From Pirellulales bacterium (lineage in GTDB: Bacteria; Planctomycetota; Planctomycetia; Pirellulales; Lacipirellulaceae): a stretch of DNA of 64,000 nt. Positions 17,246 to 26,243 of this stretch are shown here, in pieces; the first letter of the stretch is position 1, and each line of letters starts with the position of its first letter. Location of the stretch: the NCBI GenBank assembly GCA_022841705.1, contig JALHQZ010000001.1:434001-498000 (forward strand), written 5' to 3'. The position numbers and the translations under genes are program-made. The notes under the pieces are model-generated. The model worked only from the letters and a program-made list of their open reading frames with translations, was not told where the DNA came from and did no database searches.

Positions 17246-17625
17246 GCGTGCGGCGAAAAGATCACGGGATGAGTGAAATCTCTCCCAATAATAACCAGTA
17301 AATGAAAGAAATCAATCACCAAATGAAAAAAATATCTCAATTACTTCAGACGGACCGCGAGCCACGTGGTCCATCGCGTGGTTTCGGCCGAAAAGTGGCT
17401 AAAGATTGACGATCCGTAAAAATAGACCGTTTGGGGGATATAAGCCGTACAACGGGCTTCTCAGACAGTCAGGATGCGTAAAGGTCCCTCACCGCCAAAC
17501 TAAAGCGGTCCATAAGCGCAAATCGGACCATCAGTGTGTTTGATTCACGCAACGCTTGCCAGATCAAGGTGGCGCTTGTGGCAATGTGGCGCCTGTGGCA
17601 AATGTCCTGGCCAATGCCCGGACAT
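17246..17625. promoter_or_regulatory. Upstream region of the microcompartment operon
   Basis: This 380-base gap holds no convincing gene. The half next to the regulator is A/T-rich, unlike its surroundings, and contains the promoter and operator candidates listed separately. A Gly/Cys-codon-like stretch (GGTGGCGCTTGTGGCAAT, 17567-17584) recurs at 39932-39950 and has no assigned role. The PIG-L gene ends at 17626. Confidence 0.5.
17288..17328 (-). promoter_or_regulatory. Candidate promoter with paired DeoR-type operator repeats
   Basis: On the minus strand a -35-like TTGATT (17315-17310) is followed after 16 bases by TATTAT (17293-17288), 43 bases before the regulator ATG. Two identical 8-mers AAATGAAA (minus strand TTTCATTT) lie at 17300-17307 and 17321-17328, exactly 21 bp or two helical turns apart. 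One falls between -35 and -10 and the other just upstream. Direct repeats of this kind are typical of DeoR-family operators. A weaker GAGTGAAA is at 17271-17278. Confidence 0.5.
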
Positions 17626-18378
17626 CTACGCTGGAGCGAAGTGCTCCATCAAATCGCGGCTGCCAAGGGTGCGGGGACTCGCCAAGAGTTCGCCAGCGGC
17701 GAAGCCGGCGGTTTCGCCGAAGAACTCGGCCGCGGCTTCTAGGCGGCGGAAGAGATGGTCTTTAGCCGGCGGGAACTGCGATTCAAACGCTCTGACAGCG
17801 GCGATTTTCTTCGGGAGATTGCCGCCGATGTCGTGAACAAACGCGTTGCCGATGGTCGGCAGTTCCAGCGATTGGTGGTTCAGAAAGTAGTAGAGCTGCG
17901 CTTTTACCGTGTGAACCGGCAGGCCACCAAAGTGCTCGTCCCATTTCGTGAGCCGGCTGTAAAACACGCCGGCATCGGTGATCTGCCGGGCCTGCCAGTG
18001 GTCGGGCGAAGCGAGCGGCGTGCGGTCGCCCAGGCCCAGCACTAACCGCGGGCGATACGTGCGGAAAACCTTGGCCAGTTCCACCCGGGCTTCGAACGAA
18101 TCGAATAGCCGGCGGTTCGGCAGGTCGAGGGTGAGCCGCATTGCGACCCCCAGGATTTCCCCCGCCTTTTTCGCTTCCGCCAGCCGTGCCTCGGGCCCCG
18201 GCGAAAGAGGCGTCGGCTCGCCATCGGTCAGATCGACAATTCCAACCCGATTACCCTGCTCGGCCAACCGCGCCAGCGTCCCCCCGCAACCGATCTCCAC
18301 ATCATCCGGATGAGCGCCGACGGCGATGACGTCAAGTTGAGAAGGGCTGTTGGCTATTGGCTGTCGGCTGTCGGCCAT
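17626..18378 (-). CDS. PIG-L family N-acetylglucosamine deacetylase (BshB1-like)
   Basis: A 250-residue zinc deacetylase of the PIG-L/LmbE family. [20 protein letters not shown] holds the AHPDD zinc motif (about 22-26), and [13 protein letters not shown] holds the second His. The closest named function is BshB1, which removes acetate from GlcNAc-malate in bacillithiol synthesis; other GlcNAc-conjugate deacetylation is possible. The first 14 residues ([14 protein letters not shown]) are entirely encoded by a TGTTGGC-family heptamer repeat, and no other ATG or GTG start lies between the repeat and the catalytic domain. Confidence 0.88.
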   Translation of the reverse strand: MADSRQPIANSPSQLDVIAVGAHPDDVEIGCGGTLARLAEQGNRVGIVDLTDGEPTPLSPGPEARLAEAKKAGEILGVAMRLTLDLPNRRLFDSFEARVELAKVFRTYRPRLVLGLGDRTPLASPDHWQARQITDAGVFYSRLTKWDEHFGGLPVHTVKAQLYYFLNHQSLELPTIGNAFVHDIGGNLPKKIAAVRAFESQFPPAKDHLFRRLEAAAEFFGETAGFAAGELLASPRTLGSRDLMEHFAPA

Positions 18379-18380
18379 TG
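18346..18380. repeat. Heptamer repeat forming the 5' end of the PIG-L gene
   Basis: Five units GCTGTTG, GCTATTG, GCTGTCG, GCTGTCG, GCCATTG. The start codon of the PIG-L gene (18376-18378) lies within the last unit. Confidence 0.85.
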
Positions 18381-18601
18381 TGAGTCGCCTATGTCATTGT
18401 GAAAGCTGAATGAATCGCCCCTGTTTCTCGCTTTCGAGTAATGATCTCTTCCTTGCTTGAGATCCGATCGCTGATAGCCGATAGCCCTATCCCGCCGCCT
18501 TGACAATCGCAATCGTCGTAACGCACAATCGGGGCTGGATTTACGGCGATTTTGTGCGATTTTCAATCGACCGAGTATAGCAGCGCGAGGCACCGGCGGC
18601 G

Positions 18602-18934
18602 ATGAGTCAATTCGACGACGATGAGGACGACGACAAGGAAGAGGAGTCGACCGAGGATGAATTTGATGCCGACGATCCGGACCGCGATATCGGGCTGCCG
18701 CTGGAGCTCGATTTGCGTAAAGCGATCGAGCAGTCGCCCCTGTCGAAGGGCTCGACCGACCCGTTCGACAGCTTCGAGGACGACGACTTCGACGACGATT
18801 TTGACGACGACTTCGAAGAAGACTGGGACGACGACTTTGGCAACAATCAGTACGCCGACGAATTCCCGCCCGATGAGGATGAAGCCGAGGACGGGGATAA
18901 GTTCCACGATGATCCCGACTTTGACGACGCCTGA
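18602..18934 (+). CDS. Highly acidic small protein, function unknown
   Basis: A 110-residue protein dominated by Asp and Glu (for example SFEDDDFDDDFDDDFEEDWD), with a short less acidic centre IGLPLELDLRKAIEQSPLSK. No signal peptide or known domain. Such proteins are probably disordered; short acidic proteins are common in planctomycetes near ribosomal or tRNA genes. It lies upstream of ileS on the same strand. The central LPLELDLRKAIEQ stretch could be a short binding helix. The ATG at 18602 follows GGCGGCG rather than a good ribosome-binding site. Confidence 0.65.
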   Translation: MSQFDDDEDDDKEEESTEDEFDADDPDRDIGLPLELDLRKAIEQSPLSKGSTDPFDSFEDDDFDDDFDDDFEEDWDDDFGNNQYADEFPPDEDEAEDGDKFHDDPDFDDA

Positions 18935-19168
18935 TCACCGGGGCACAGAATAGGGGACGCTGATTGTCGCGGATGCGGCGGATGATCGCGGAATTGTCTG
19001 ATCTGTCGCTAAGCGTTGTCGCAATTCAAATCTTCTGAACTACTTCAGTTTTAGTTCTGTCTTGTTGTCAGGCGTTGAATTAAGTACCGATTGATCCGCG
19101 CGTATCCGCCGCATCCGCGCAGTTTTCATAGAAAAGCGGCCGAGTCCCCGATCCTTCTTTCGCCAGTG
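18935..19168. repeat. Gap before ileS with inverted repeat
   Basis: No gene is seen. Complementary stretches around 18966-18992 (GTCGCGGATGCGGCGGATGA) and 19093-19126 (GATCCGCGCGTATCCGCCGC, then ATCCGCGC) form an imperfect inverted repeat with a 100-base AT-richer loop. The right arm ends 40 bases before the ileS start. An in-frame extension of ileS to 19091 would be read through this arm and is rejected. Confidence 0.6.
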
Positions 19169-22100
19169 ATGTTCGACCCGATTCCCAGCCCGGTGAGTTT
19201 TCCGAAGCTCGAGGAAGAGGTGCTCACATTTTGGCGGGAGGCGCGGGTTTATGAGCAGTCGCTCGCCCAGCGCGCTGGGGCGCCGGACTTTGTCTTCTAT
19301 GAAGGTCCGCCGACGGCGAATGGGATGCCGCACCCGGGGCACTGTTTAACGCGGGCCATCAAAGATGTCTTCCCGCGCTACAAAACCATGCGCGGGTTCC
19401 GCTGCGAACGCAAAGCGGGTTGGGACACGCACGGCCTGCCGGTGGAAGTGGAGGTTTGCAAGGAGCTGGGCATCCACTCGAAGGACGAAATCGAAGCGTT
19501 TGGCGTGGAGCCCTTCATCCAAAAGTGCCAAGCGAGCGTGTGGCGCTACATGCAGGAATGGCGCCGCCTGACCGAACGGCTCGGCTTCTGGGTGAACCTC
19601 GACGAGGCGTACGTCACGTACCATCAAAGCTTTGTCGAGAGCGTGTGGTGGAGTCTCAAGCAGTTCTACGACCGTGGGTTGTTGTACCAGGGCCACAAGA
19701 TTGTGTGGTGGTGGGCGCAAGGCGGCACGGCACTATCAGCGGGCGAAGTGGGGCAAGGCTATCGGCAGGTGGCGGATCCGAGTGTGTATGTGAAATTCCT
19801 GCTGGTGAACGTGGAAGAAAACGATCCGCTCTACGGCGCCAACTTGTTGGTGTGGACGACGACGCCGTGGACGTTGCCGAGCAATCAATACGCCGCGGTC
19901 AACCCAGAGCTTGAGTACGCTTTGATCGTAGACGCTCACGAAGGTGCTTCTGAGAAGCTCATCATCGCGACGGCCTTGGTCGAGACGATCGCGAACAAGT
20001 TGAAGCGCTCGCTAAACGTTGTCGGAACAATCACTGGTCGTGAGTTGTTAAACAAACAATATCTGCCTCCCTACATTTCCTATTTCAAAAGGGCTAAGTG
20101 GAGAGCGTGGTATGTCGTGCCGGCCGAGTTTGTCACGACCGACAGTGGAACGGGTATCGTTCATCAGGCTCCAGCATTCGGTGAAGTTGACTACGCAGTC
20201 CTCGTCTCAGAGCAAGCTGCAGCCAAACCCAGTCATATTCCGCAACTCATCAACTGCGTCGGCCCCGATGGCAAATTCACCGCCGAAGCGCCCGAGTTCG
20301 TCCGTGGTCGCTGGGTCAAGGACTGCGACAAGGACATCATCCGCGATCTCAAGTCACGCGGCTTGCTCTATCACCAGGAGCAGTACCTGCACGATTACCC
20401 TTTCTGCTGGCGGGCGGAGGAGGATCCGCTGATTCAGTATCCGCGCGAGAGTTGGTTCATCAAAACAAGTCAGTTTGTGCCGCAGATGCTCGGCAACAAC
20501 GCGGAGATCAACTGGCTGCCGGAACACATTAAGGACGGCCGCTTCGGGAAGTTCTTGGAATCGAACGTTGACTGGGCCCTCAGCCGCGAGCGCTACTGGG
20601 GCACCCCACTCCCGATTTGGCAATGCGAGGAGACGGGAAAGCAGGAGGCAATCGGCGGGTACGATGAGCTGCTCGCGAAGCCGGGCGTGACGGGGACCGA
20701 GGTGTGGGCCGCGGCGAAGCAGGCGAACCCCGAGCTGCCGGAAGACCTGAAAGTTCACAAGCCGTACATCGACGCGGTGACTTACGATTCGCCGTTCTCC
20801 AAAGGCGCGCGCATGAAGCGTGTGACCGAAGTGATCGACTGCTGGTACGACAGCGGCGCCATGCCCTTCGCCCAGTGGGGCTACCGCGGCGAACCAACCG
20901 GCAGCGCCGCTGAAAAGTTTAAGAGCCAGTTTCCGGCCGACTTCATCAGCGAAGCGATCGATCAAACTCGCGGGTGGTTTTACAGCCAACTCGCTATCAG
21001 TACGTTGTTGTGGGGGGAGAAGCAGGCAGAGGGCAGCAGACAGCAGGCAGTGGCTGCGCCTTCCGCGCAAACAGCCAACAGCCAGCAGCCAACAGCCTAC
21101 CCGCACCCGTTCAAGAACTGCATCGTCCTCGGCCTCATGCTCGGCGAAGATGGGCAGAAGATGTCCAAGAGCAAGCGGAACTACCGCGAGCCGCGCGAAA
21201 TCTTCGACAAGTACGGCGCGGACGCGCTGCGGTGGTACTTGTTCGCCAACCAACCACCGTGGACCTCGATCCGCTACAGCGAGCAGGCGATCAAGGACAG
21301 CATCCCCGAGTTTCTGTTGCGGCTGTGGAATTGTTATTCATTCTTTGTGATTTATGCGAACATTGATGGCTGGAAGCCGAGTGGGCAGCAGGCAGCAGGC
21401 AGCGGGCAGCAAGCAGAAATTGACCGCTGGATTCTGAGCGAACTCAACCGCACGGTCGCCATCGTCACCGAGCGGATGGATGCGTACGACAATTTCGGGG
21501 CGTGTGGGGCGCTCACCGCGTTTGTCGATGCGCTCTCCAACTGGTACGTGCGACGGAATCGGGATCGGTTTTGGGCGAGCGATAAACAGTCGGCCGACAA
21601 GATCGCGGCGTACGATACGCTATTCGAGTGCTTGGTGACCACCACGAAACTCATCGCGCCGTTCACGCCGTTTTTGGCGGAGACGATGTGGCGAAATCTG
21701 CGGCAGGGGTTGGGGAGCGAGGCACCGGAGAGCGTGCATCTCTGCGACTATCCTAGCGCTAAGCCTGCGGCGATTGACGAAGTTTTGTCGGAGCGCATGC
21801 GGACTGTGCGGCTCATTGCGTCACTGGGGCGGAACGCGCGGAGCGGGGCGGACCTGAAGGTGCGGCAACCGCTAGCGCGGGTCGAGGTGATTCTGGCGGA
21901 TCCCGTGCATCAGGCGTGGCTGGAAGAACATGCGGGCGTGATTGCGGATGAGCTGAACGTGAAACTGGTGGAGTTCAGCCAATCGCCCGAAAAGTACGTC
22001 GATTACGAAGTGCTGCCGAACTTCAAACTGCTCGGCAAGAAACTCGGCAAGCGGATGCCACTGGTGAAACCGGCGCTCGCGGCGTGCGATGGCGCGGAGT

Positions 22101-22531
22101 TGATGGCGAAGCTAAAGCGTGACGGCGCCGTGCAGGTTGTACTCGATGGCGAAACGGTGGAACTCACCAGCGAAGAACTCGAAGTCCGCCTCACCGCCAA
22201 ACCAGGCTGGGCCGCGGCGAGCGAGCAAGGCGTGGTGGTGGTGCTCAATACGGAGCTCACGCCCGAACTGGTCTCCGAAGGCTACGCCCGCGATTTGGTG
22301 CGGGTGATTCAAGACCGCCGGAAAGAACTGGGGCTGGAGTTTACGGATCGGATTGAGGTGGGGGTTGAATCGAACTCCGCCGAGTGCTTGTCCGCACTGA
22401 ATAAATACAGCGAGTACATTTCCGCAGAAACACTGGCAGATCGTTTTAGTATTGGAAAGCTTCAAGACGCCGATTCAGTTGTCGCAACGCTCGGCGAGCA
22501 CTCGGTGAACGTGTTCGTGCGTCGCGCTTAG
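19169..22531 (+). CDS. ileS: Isoleucyl-tRNA synthetase with two in-frame repeat insertions
   Basis: Charges tRNA-Ile. 1120 residues, with the class I signatures HPGH in [20 protein letters not shown] (about 48-67) and KMSKSKRNY (about 665), the editing domain between them, and a long C-terminal domain without the zinc-finger Cys cluster of bacterial type 1 enzymes. Length and composition fit the eukaryote-like type 2 group, which is often mupirocin-tolerant. Two low-complexity inserts rich in Gln/Ala ([20 protein letters not shown] just before the KMSKS loop, and [13 protein letters not shown] further on) are encoded by heptamer repeats at 21025-21101 and 21384-21418. The frame stays open throughout. 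ATG at 19169 gives [19 protein letters not shown], the conserved start. Confidence 0.95.
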   Translation: MFDPIPSPVSFPKLEEEVLTFWREARVYEQSLAQRAGAPDFVFYEGPPTANGMPHPGHCLTRAIKDVFPRYKTMRGFRCERKAGWDTHGLPVEVEVCKELGIHSKDEIEAFGVEPFIQKCQASVWRYMQEWRRLTERLGFWVNLDEAYVTYHQSFVESVWWSLKQFYDRGLLYQGHKIVWWWAQGGTALSAGEVGQGYRQVADPSVYVKFLLVNVEENDPLYGANLLVWTTTPWTLPSNQYAAVNPELEYALIVDAHEGASEKLIIATALVETIANKLKRSLNVVGTITGRELLNKQYLPPYISYFKRAKWRAWYVVPAEFVTTDSGTGIVHQAPAFGEVDYAVLVSEQAAAKPSHIPQLINCVGPDGKFTAEAPEFVRGRWVKDCDKDIIRDLKSRGLLYHQEQYLHDYPFCWRAEEDPLIQYPRESWFIKTSQFVPQMLGNNAEINWLPEHIKDGRFGKFLESNVDWALSRERYWGTPLPIWQCEETGKQEAIGGYDELLAKPGVTGTEVWAAAKQANPELPEDLKVHKPYIDAVTYDSPFSKGARMKRVTEVIDCWYDSGAMPFAQWGYRGEPTGSAAEKFKSQFPADFISEAIDQTRGWFYSQLAISTLLWGEKQAEGSRQQAVAAPSAQTANSQQPTAYPHPFKNCIVLGLMLGEDGQKMSKSKRNYREPREIFDKYGADALRWYLFANQPPWTSIRYSEQAIKDSIPEFLLRLWNCYSFFVIYANIDGWKPSGQQAAGSGQQAEIDRWILSELNRTVAIVTERMDAYDNFGACGALTAFVDALSNWYVRRNRDRFWASDKQSADKIAAYDTLFECLVTTTKLIAPFTPFLAETMWRNLRQGLGSEAPESVHLCDYPSAKPAAIDEVLSERMRTVRLIASLGRNARSGADLKVRQPLARVEVILADPVHQAWLEEHAGVIADELNVKLVEFSQSPEKYVDYEVLPNFKLLGKKLGKRMPLVKPALAACDGAELMAKLKRDGAVQVVLDGETVELTSEELEVRLTAKPGWAAASEQGVVVVLNTELTPELVSEGYARDLVRVIQDRRKELGLEFTDRIEVGVESNSAECLSALNKYSEYISAETLADRFSIGKLQDADSVVATLGEHSVNVFVRRA
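21025..21101. repeat. Eleven-unit heptamer repeat inside ileS
   Basis: Units GGCAGAG, GGCAGCA, GACAGCA, GGCAGTG, GCTGCGC, CTTCCGC, GCAAACA, GCCAACA, GCCAGCA, GCCAACA, GCCTACC. The outer units (TGCTGCC-like against GCCAACA-like) are partly complementary. It encodes a Gln/Ala/Ser-rich loop between the conserved LLWGE and [12 protein letters not shown] segments. Confidence 0.9.
21384..21418. repeat. Five-unit heptamer repeat inside ileS
   Basis: Units GGCAGCA, GGCAGCA, GGCAGCG, GGCAGCA, AGCAGAA, encoding [11 protein letters not shown] after IDGWKPS. Same family as the first insert, 283 bases further on. Confidence 0.9.
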
Positions 22532-22585
22532 AAACCAAGTTCAATAGTCGGATCGGGTGGCGATCCGGCTATCGAGAGATCGAGC

Positions 22586-23239
22586 ATGACGACACCATTG
22601 AAAATCGGCGTGCTGATTTCGGGTTCGGGGCGCACTCTGAAGAACTTTATCGGTCTCGTGGCCGAAGGCCGATTGCCGGTCGATATCCGTCTCGTGATTT
22701 CAAGCAGCGCGAAGGCAACGGGACTCAATCACGCCCGCGCTGCCAGAATTCCCACCGCAGTGGTGAAGCGGAGTGATTCCGCCAGCGACACCGCGTACGG
22801 CGAAACAATCTTCGCGGCGTGTCGCGCCGCGGAGGTTGACTACGTCGTAATGGCGGGGTTCCTCAAGTTCGCGCCCGTGCCGGAGGATTTCGCGGGGCGG
22901 GTGGTAAACATTCACCCTTCGCTGATCCCCGCGTTTTGTGGGCACGGGATGTACGGACATCATGTGCATGAAGCGGTGCTCAAGTACGGCGCGAAGATCA
23001 CCGGAGTGACGGTTCACTTTGTCGATAACGAGTACGACCACGGGCCCATCATCTGGCAGCAACCGGTGCCGGTGTTTGATGATGACACGCCGGACTCGCT
23101 GGCCTCGCGGGTCTTTGCGGCCGAACTGGAAGCGTACCCCAACGTGCTACGTCACTTGGCGGCGGGGCGGATTGTGCTCGAGGGCCGGAAAGTGCGGATT
23201 GCGGCCGGCCGGGAACGCCGCGGGCCGGAAATTGAGTAG
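22586..23239 (+). CDS. purN: Phosphoribosylglycinamide formyltransferase
   Basis: Third step of purine synthesis: transfers formyl from 10-formyl-tetrahydrofolate to GAR. 217 residues. Visible: KIGVLISGSGRTLKNFI for phosphate binding, VVMAGFLKFAPV, the catalytic NIHPSLIPAFCGHGMYG (Asn-His pair) and VHFVDNEYDHGPII with the catalytic Asp. The C-terminal part (VRIAAGRERRGPEIE) is charged. It lies 54 bases after ileS, separated by a small hairpin (GGATCG/CGATCC, about 22550-22560), and may be cotranscribed. Confidence 0.94.
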   Translation: MTTPLKIGVLISGSGRTLKNFIGLVAEGRLPVDIRLVISSSAKATGLNHARAARIPTAVVKRSDSASDTAYGETIFAACRAAEVDYVVMAGFLKFAPVPEDFAGRVVNIHPSLIPAFCGHGMYGHHVHEAVLKYGAKITGVTVHFVDNEYDHGPIIWQQPVPVFDDDTPDSLASRVFAAELEAYPNVLRHLAAGRIVLEGRKVRIAAGRERRGPEIE

Positions 23240-23353
23240 CGCAGGACATTTTCCGGCAAGCGCGAACCACGATGCCTGGGTTCTGGGCAGCGCTCGGTTT
23301 CAGGTATACTGCGGACAAGCATCTCATCCCTCTTCGCTCGGAGCCACATCAAC

Positions 23354-24619
23354 ATGATCACCGGCACGCACTCGCGACGCGTTTTCTTGCAGAGCTCAGC
23401 CGCCCTCGCATCATCGTTAGCGCTGAGTCGCGCGGGCTTCGGCGCGAGCGCGAACGAACGCCTGGGCGTGGCCTTCATCGGCCTCGGTGGCATGGGCAGC
23501 GGGCACCTCGATTGGTTCGCCCAGCAAGGGGACGTGCAGGTGGTGGGACTGTGCGATGTCGACGAATCACACCTGAAAGCGGCGCAGGCCAAGTCGCCAA
23601 CTGACTGCTTCGCCACTCCTGATTTCCGCGAGCTGGTCGGCCGGGATGATGTTGATGCGGTTGTGGTCGCGACACCCGACCATTGGCATGCACTCGCCGC
23701 GATTGCCGCGGCGAAAGCGAGGAAGCATGTCTATTGCGAGAAGCCGCTGTGTAATTCGATTGCGGAAGGGCGTGCGCTCGCCAACGCGGTGCAGGCCGCT
23801 GGGGTGGTGTTGCAAACGGGCTCGCAGGAACGGTCAAACCCCGGGGCGCGCACCGCGCAGGAGCTGATCGCCGCGGGGAAACTGGGCAAGATTCATACGG
23901 TCCGCATTCAGCTACCGAACTCCGATCCGCATTTGCAAGAAGTGGCTAACTTCACCTCGCCGCCGCCCGATTGCGATCCGCCGGCGGGGCTCGACTACGA
24001 CCGCTGGCTTGGCCCGGCGCCCAGCCGCCCCTACAACCCCAAGCGGTGCCATTTCTGGTGGCGATTCCACAGCGCCTACGGCGGGGGCGAAATCACCGAC
24101 CGCGGCTGTCATGTGATTGACCTGGCACACATGATTCTCGGGCTCGATGACACCGGGCCGGTGGAGATCAAGGCCCATGGCGAACATCCGCAGGGCAACT
24201 TCTACGATGCGTTTATCAACTTCGAGTTTGAGAACCGCTATGCAAATGGCCTGCGGATGATCGGCACGAACAGCGGAGAGCGCGGCGTTCAGTTCGAAGG
24301 AGAGGGCGGCAAGTTGTTTGTGAAGGTTCACGGCGCCGATTTGGTGGCGGAGCCGGCGTCGCTGCTCGCTGGAATCTCGCTGCCGCCAGCAGGAGACCAC
24401 GCCGCTCACCGGCGCAACTTTGTGGACGCGGTCTTCGGCAAGGGCAAGGTGATCGCACCTGTCGAGGCGGGCCATCGCACGGCCACCGTGTGCCACCTGA
24501 ACAACATCGCAATGCGAATCGGCAAGGGCTTCAGTTGGGACCCGGTAACGGAAACGGCAAGCCTCGCGGAAGCAAATGCTTTGCTCGCGCCGAAAATGCG
24601 TGAACCGTGGAAACTCTAA
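23354..24619 (+). CDS. Gfo/Idh/MocA family oxidoreductase with Tat signal
   Basis: A 421-residue NAD(P)-dependent dehydrogenase predicted to be exported folded. The leader HSRRVFLQSSAALASSLALS is a twin-arginine signal. The Rossmann fold follows: GVAFIGLGGMGSGHLDW (about 38), then the EKPL motif in YCEKPLCNSI, and HFWWRFHSAYGGGEITDRGC typical of the planctomycete exported clade. Such proteins are abundant in planctomycetes and are thought to act on sugars or inositols, sometimes with a tightly bound cofactor. The substrate is not evident here; no neighbour gives a pathway. Confidence 0.92.
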   Translation: MITGTHSRRVFLQSSAALASSLALSRAGFGASANERLGVAFIGLGGMGSGHLDWFAQQGDVQVVGLCDVDESHLKAAQAKSPTDCFATPDFRELVGRDDVDAVVVATPDHWHALAAIAAAKARKHVYCEKPLCNSIAEGRALANAVQAAGVVLQTGSQERSNPGARTAQELIAAGKLGKIHTVRIQLPNSDPHLQEVANFTSPPPDCDPPAGLDYDRWLGPAPSRPYNPKRCHFWWRFHSAYGGGEITDRGCHVIDLAHMILGLDDTGPVEIKAHGEHPQGNFYDAFINFEFENRYANGLRMIGTNSGERGVQFEGEGGKLFVKVHGADLVAEPASLLAGISLPPAGDHAAHRRNFVDAVFGKGKVIAPVEAGHRTATVCHLNNIAMRIGKGFSWDPVTETASLAEANALLAPKMREPWKL

Positions 24620-24705
24620 AGAGTTAACCGCAGATGGACGCGGATGAACGCAGATTGCTGTTACCTGCGTTGATCAGCGTCCATCTGCGCTTAGAATTCC
24701 TATAA
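24620..24705. repeat. Inverted repeat between converging genes
   Basis: Arms around 24628-24653 and 24667-24690 (GCAGATGGACGC against GCGTCCATCTGC). It lies between the plus-strand Gfo/Idh gene and the minus-strand mscL end, so it is a candidate bidirectional terminator. The motif resembles repeats with CGCAGAT units found in many bacterial spacers. Confidence 0.7.
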
Positions 24706-25098
24706 TTACTTCTTGAGTGCGTCGCGAATCTCACGCAGTAGCACCACCTCTTCCGGCGGAGGGGTGGGGGCAGCTACTTGCGTCTTTTTCATCGAGTTGA
24801 TGGCCTTAACAACCAGAAAGAGCGCGAACGCCACAATGATAAAATCGATCGTTGCTTGGACGAAAGCGCCCCAACCAATTTCGGGCAAAAATGCAGGATC
24901 GATGCCTGGGATTTCAGGTTTGTAGGATCGTGAGGCGAAATTTTTGCTACTCGTGATAACCGAAATCACGGGCATGATGATCTTCTCCACCAGCGCCGTG
25001 ACGATCTTGCCGAACGAGGCGCCAATCACGACCCCCACGGCCAAATCGACCACGTTGCCGCGCATTGCGAACGCCTTGAACTCACTTAACATTCCCAT
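24706..25098 (-). CDS. mscL: Large-conductance mechanosensitive channel
   Basis: A 130-residue inner-membrane channel that opens under membrane tension to release solutes on hypo-osmotic shock. LSEFKAFAMRGNVVDLAVGV is the N-terminal helix and start of TM1, with the pore-lining Gly/Ala pattern GVVIGASFGKIV; TM2 is FVQATIDFIIVAFALFLVVK. The C-terminal helix VVLLREIRDALKK is typical. ATG at 25098 has AGGAG 8 bases upstream, which decides the start. Confidence 0.96.
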   Translation of the reverse strand: MGMLSEFKAFAMRGNVVDLAVGVVIGASFGKIVTALVEKIIMPVISVITSSKNFASRSYKPEIPGIDPAFLPEIGWGAFVQATIDFIIVAFALFLVVKAINSMKKTQVAAPTPPPEEVVLLREIRDALKK

Positions 25099-25218
25099 CA
25101 CTCGTGCTCCTATTCTCTCAAAAGGCGGCAGTAAAAAGCGGGCTACTGCTGGGCACCAGGCGGCTGCAGAGGGCTTTAATCAAGCTGCGCGGGACGACGG
25201 CGCCCCCCGCAGTACGCG

Positions 25219-26223
25219 CTATCGTACCGCCCGATTGCCCGCCCGCAAACAGTGAATTACCGCAAGCATGTCCGGCGGGAGGGGGGCTTTGAACTCCAAT
25301 GGTTCGCCCGTGCGTGGCTGCGTAATTTTCAGCCGATGGGCGTGGAGCGCTTGGCGGGTGAGGAGGACGGTGTCGTCACCGGTTGAGGAAAGTTCTCGAG
25401 CCGTCACCTGGGCGGCCCGGGCGCCATACAGCCGATCGCAGAGAATTGGATAGCCCGCGTAGGTGAGATGGACGCGAATCTGGTGCGTCCGGCCCGTTTT
25501 CGGCAGGGCGCGAACGAGTGCGAAGCGGGTGAATCTTTCGATCACTTCATACTTGGTGAGCGCGGGCCGGCTGGTAGTATGATCGGCGCGAATCGCCATC
25601 CGCTCGCGCTGGTGCGGGTGGGCGCCGATGGGGGCGTCGATCACGTCGGCATCGCGGTCCGGCACATTGTGGACGATGCACCAGTACTCCTTTTCGACCG
25701 TGCGATCTTTGAACTGCGCCGCAAGGCGGTCGTGAGCTTGGTCGTGCTTGGCGACGACCAGCACGCCGCTGGTGTCGCGATCGAGCCGATGAACGATCCC
25801 CGGCCGCGTCGGCCCGCCTGTGGAACTGAGCTGGCTGCCGAAGTGATGGGCCAAGGCACTCGCGAGCGTGCCTTCCCAATGTCCCTTAGCCGGGTGGACT
25901 ACCATGCCGGCCGGTTTATCGACCGCCACGAGGTCGTCGTCTTCGTAAAGAATCGAAAGCGGAATCGCCTGCGGCGTGGGGCCCGGGCGCGGGGCGTCGA
26001 TCGATTGGACTTCGACGACTTCGCCAACCAGCAGTTTGTAGGCGGTCTTGCGGCGCTCGCCGCCGACTAGCACGAGACCCGCATCGATCGCGCGCTGTAA
26101 ATGGCTGCGGCTGAACTGCGGGAACTGGGCGACCAACCAAGCGTCGAGCCGCTTGCCGGCGTCGGTGGCGTCGACGGCAGCCGCGAACGGAAACGCACGG
26201 CTTTCGTCCGAGCTGTCGATCAT
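25219..26223 (-). CDS. rluD: RluD-type 23S rRNA pseudouridine synthase
   Basis: A 334-residue RluA-family enzyme that isomerises uridines in 23S rRNA. The N-terminal S4 RNA-binding domain (KRLDAWLVAQFPQFSRSHLQ, then AIDAG) precedes the catalytic domain, with VAVDKPAGMVVHPAKGHWEG and the signature HRLDRDTSGVLVVAK containing the catalytic Asp (about residue 145). KTGRTHQIRVHL follows. Sequence and domain order match RluD better than RluA, which lacks S4. It follows the YfgM-like gene after 20 bases. Confidence 0.94.
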   Translation of the reverse strand: MIDSSDESRAFPFAAAVDATDAGKRLDAWLVAQFPQFSRSHLQRAIDAGLVLVGGERRKTAYKLLVGEVVEVQSIDAPRPGPTPQAIPLSILYEDDDLVAVDKPAGMVVHPAKGHWEGTLASALAHHFGSQLSSTGGPTRPGIVHRLDRDTSGVLVVAKHDQAHDRLAAQFKDRTVEKEYWCIVHNVPDRDADVIDAPIGAHPHQRERMAIRADHTTSRPALTKYEVIERFTRFALVRALPKTGRTHQIRVHLTYAGYPILCDRLYGARAAQVTARELSSTGDDTVLLTRQALHAHRLKITQPRTGEPLEFKAPLPPDMLAVIHCLRAGNRAVR

Positions 26224-26243
26224 TGCAGACGCAATTCGTATTA

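Noticed and set aside
20354..21253. 299-codon minus-strand ORF opposite ileS
   Set aside because: Antisense to a well-supported gene; no motif.
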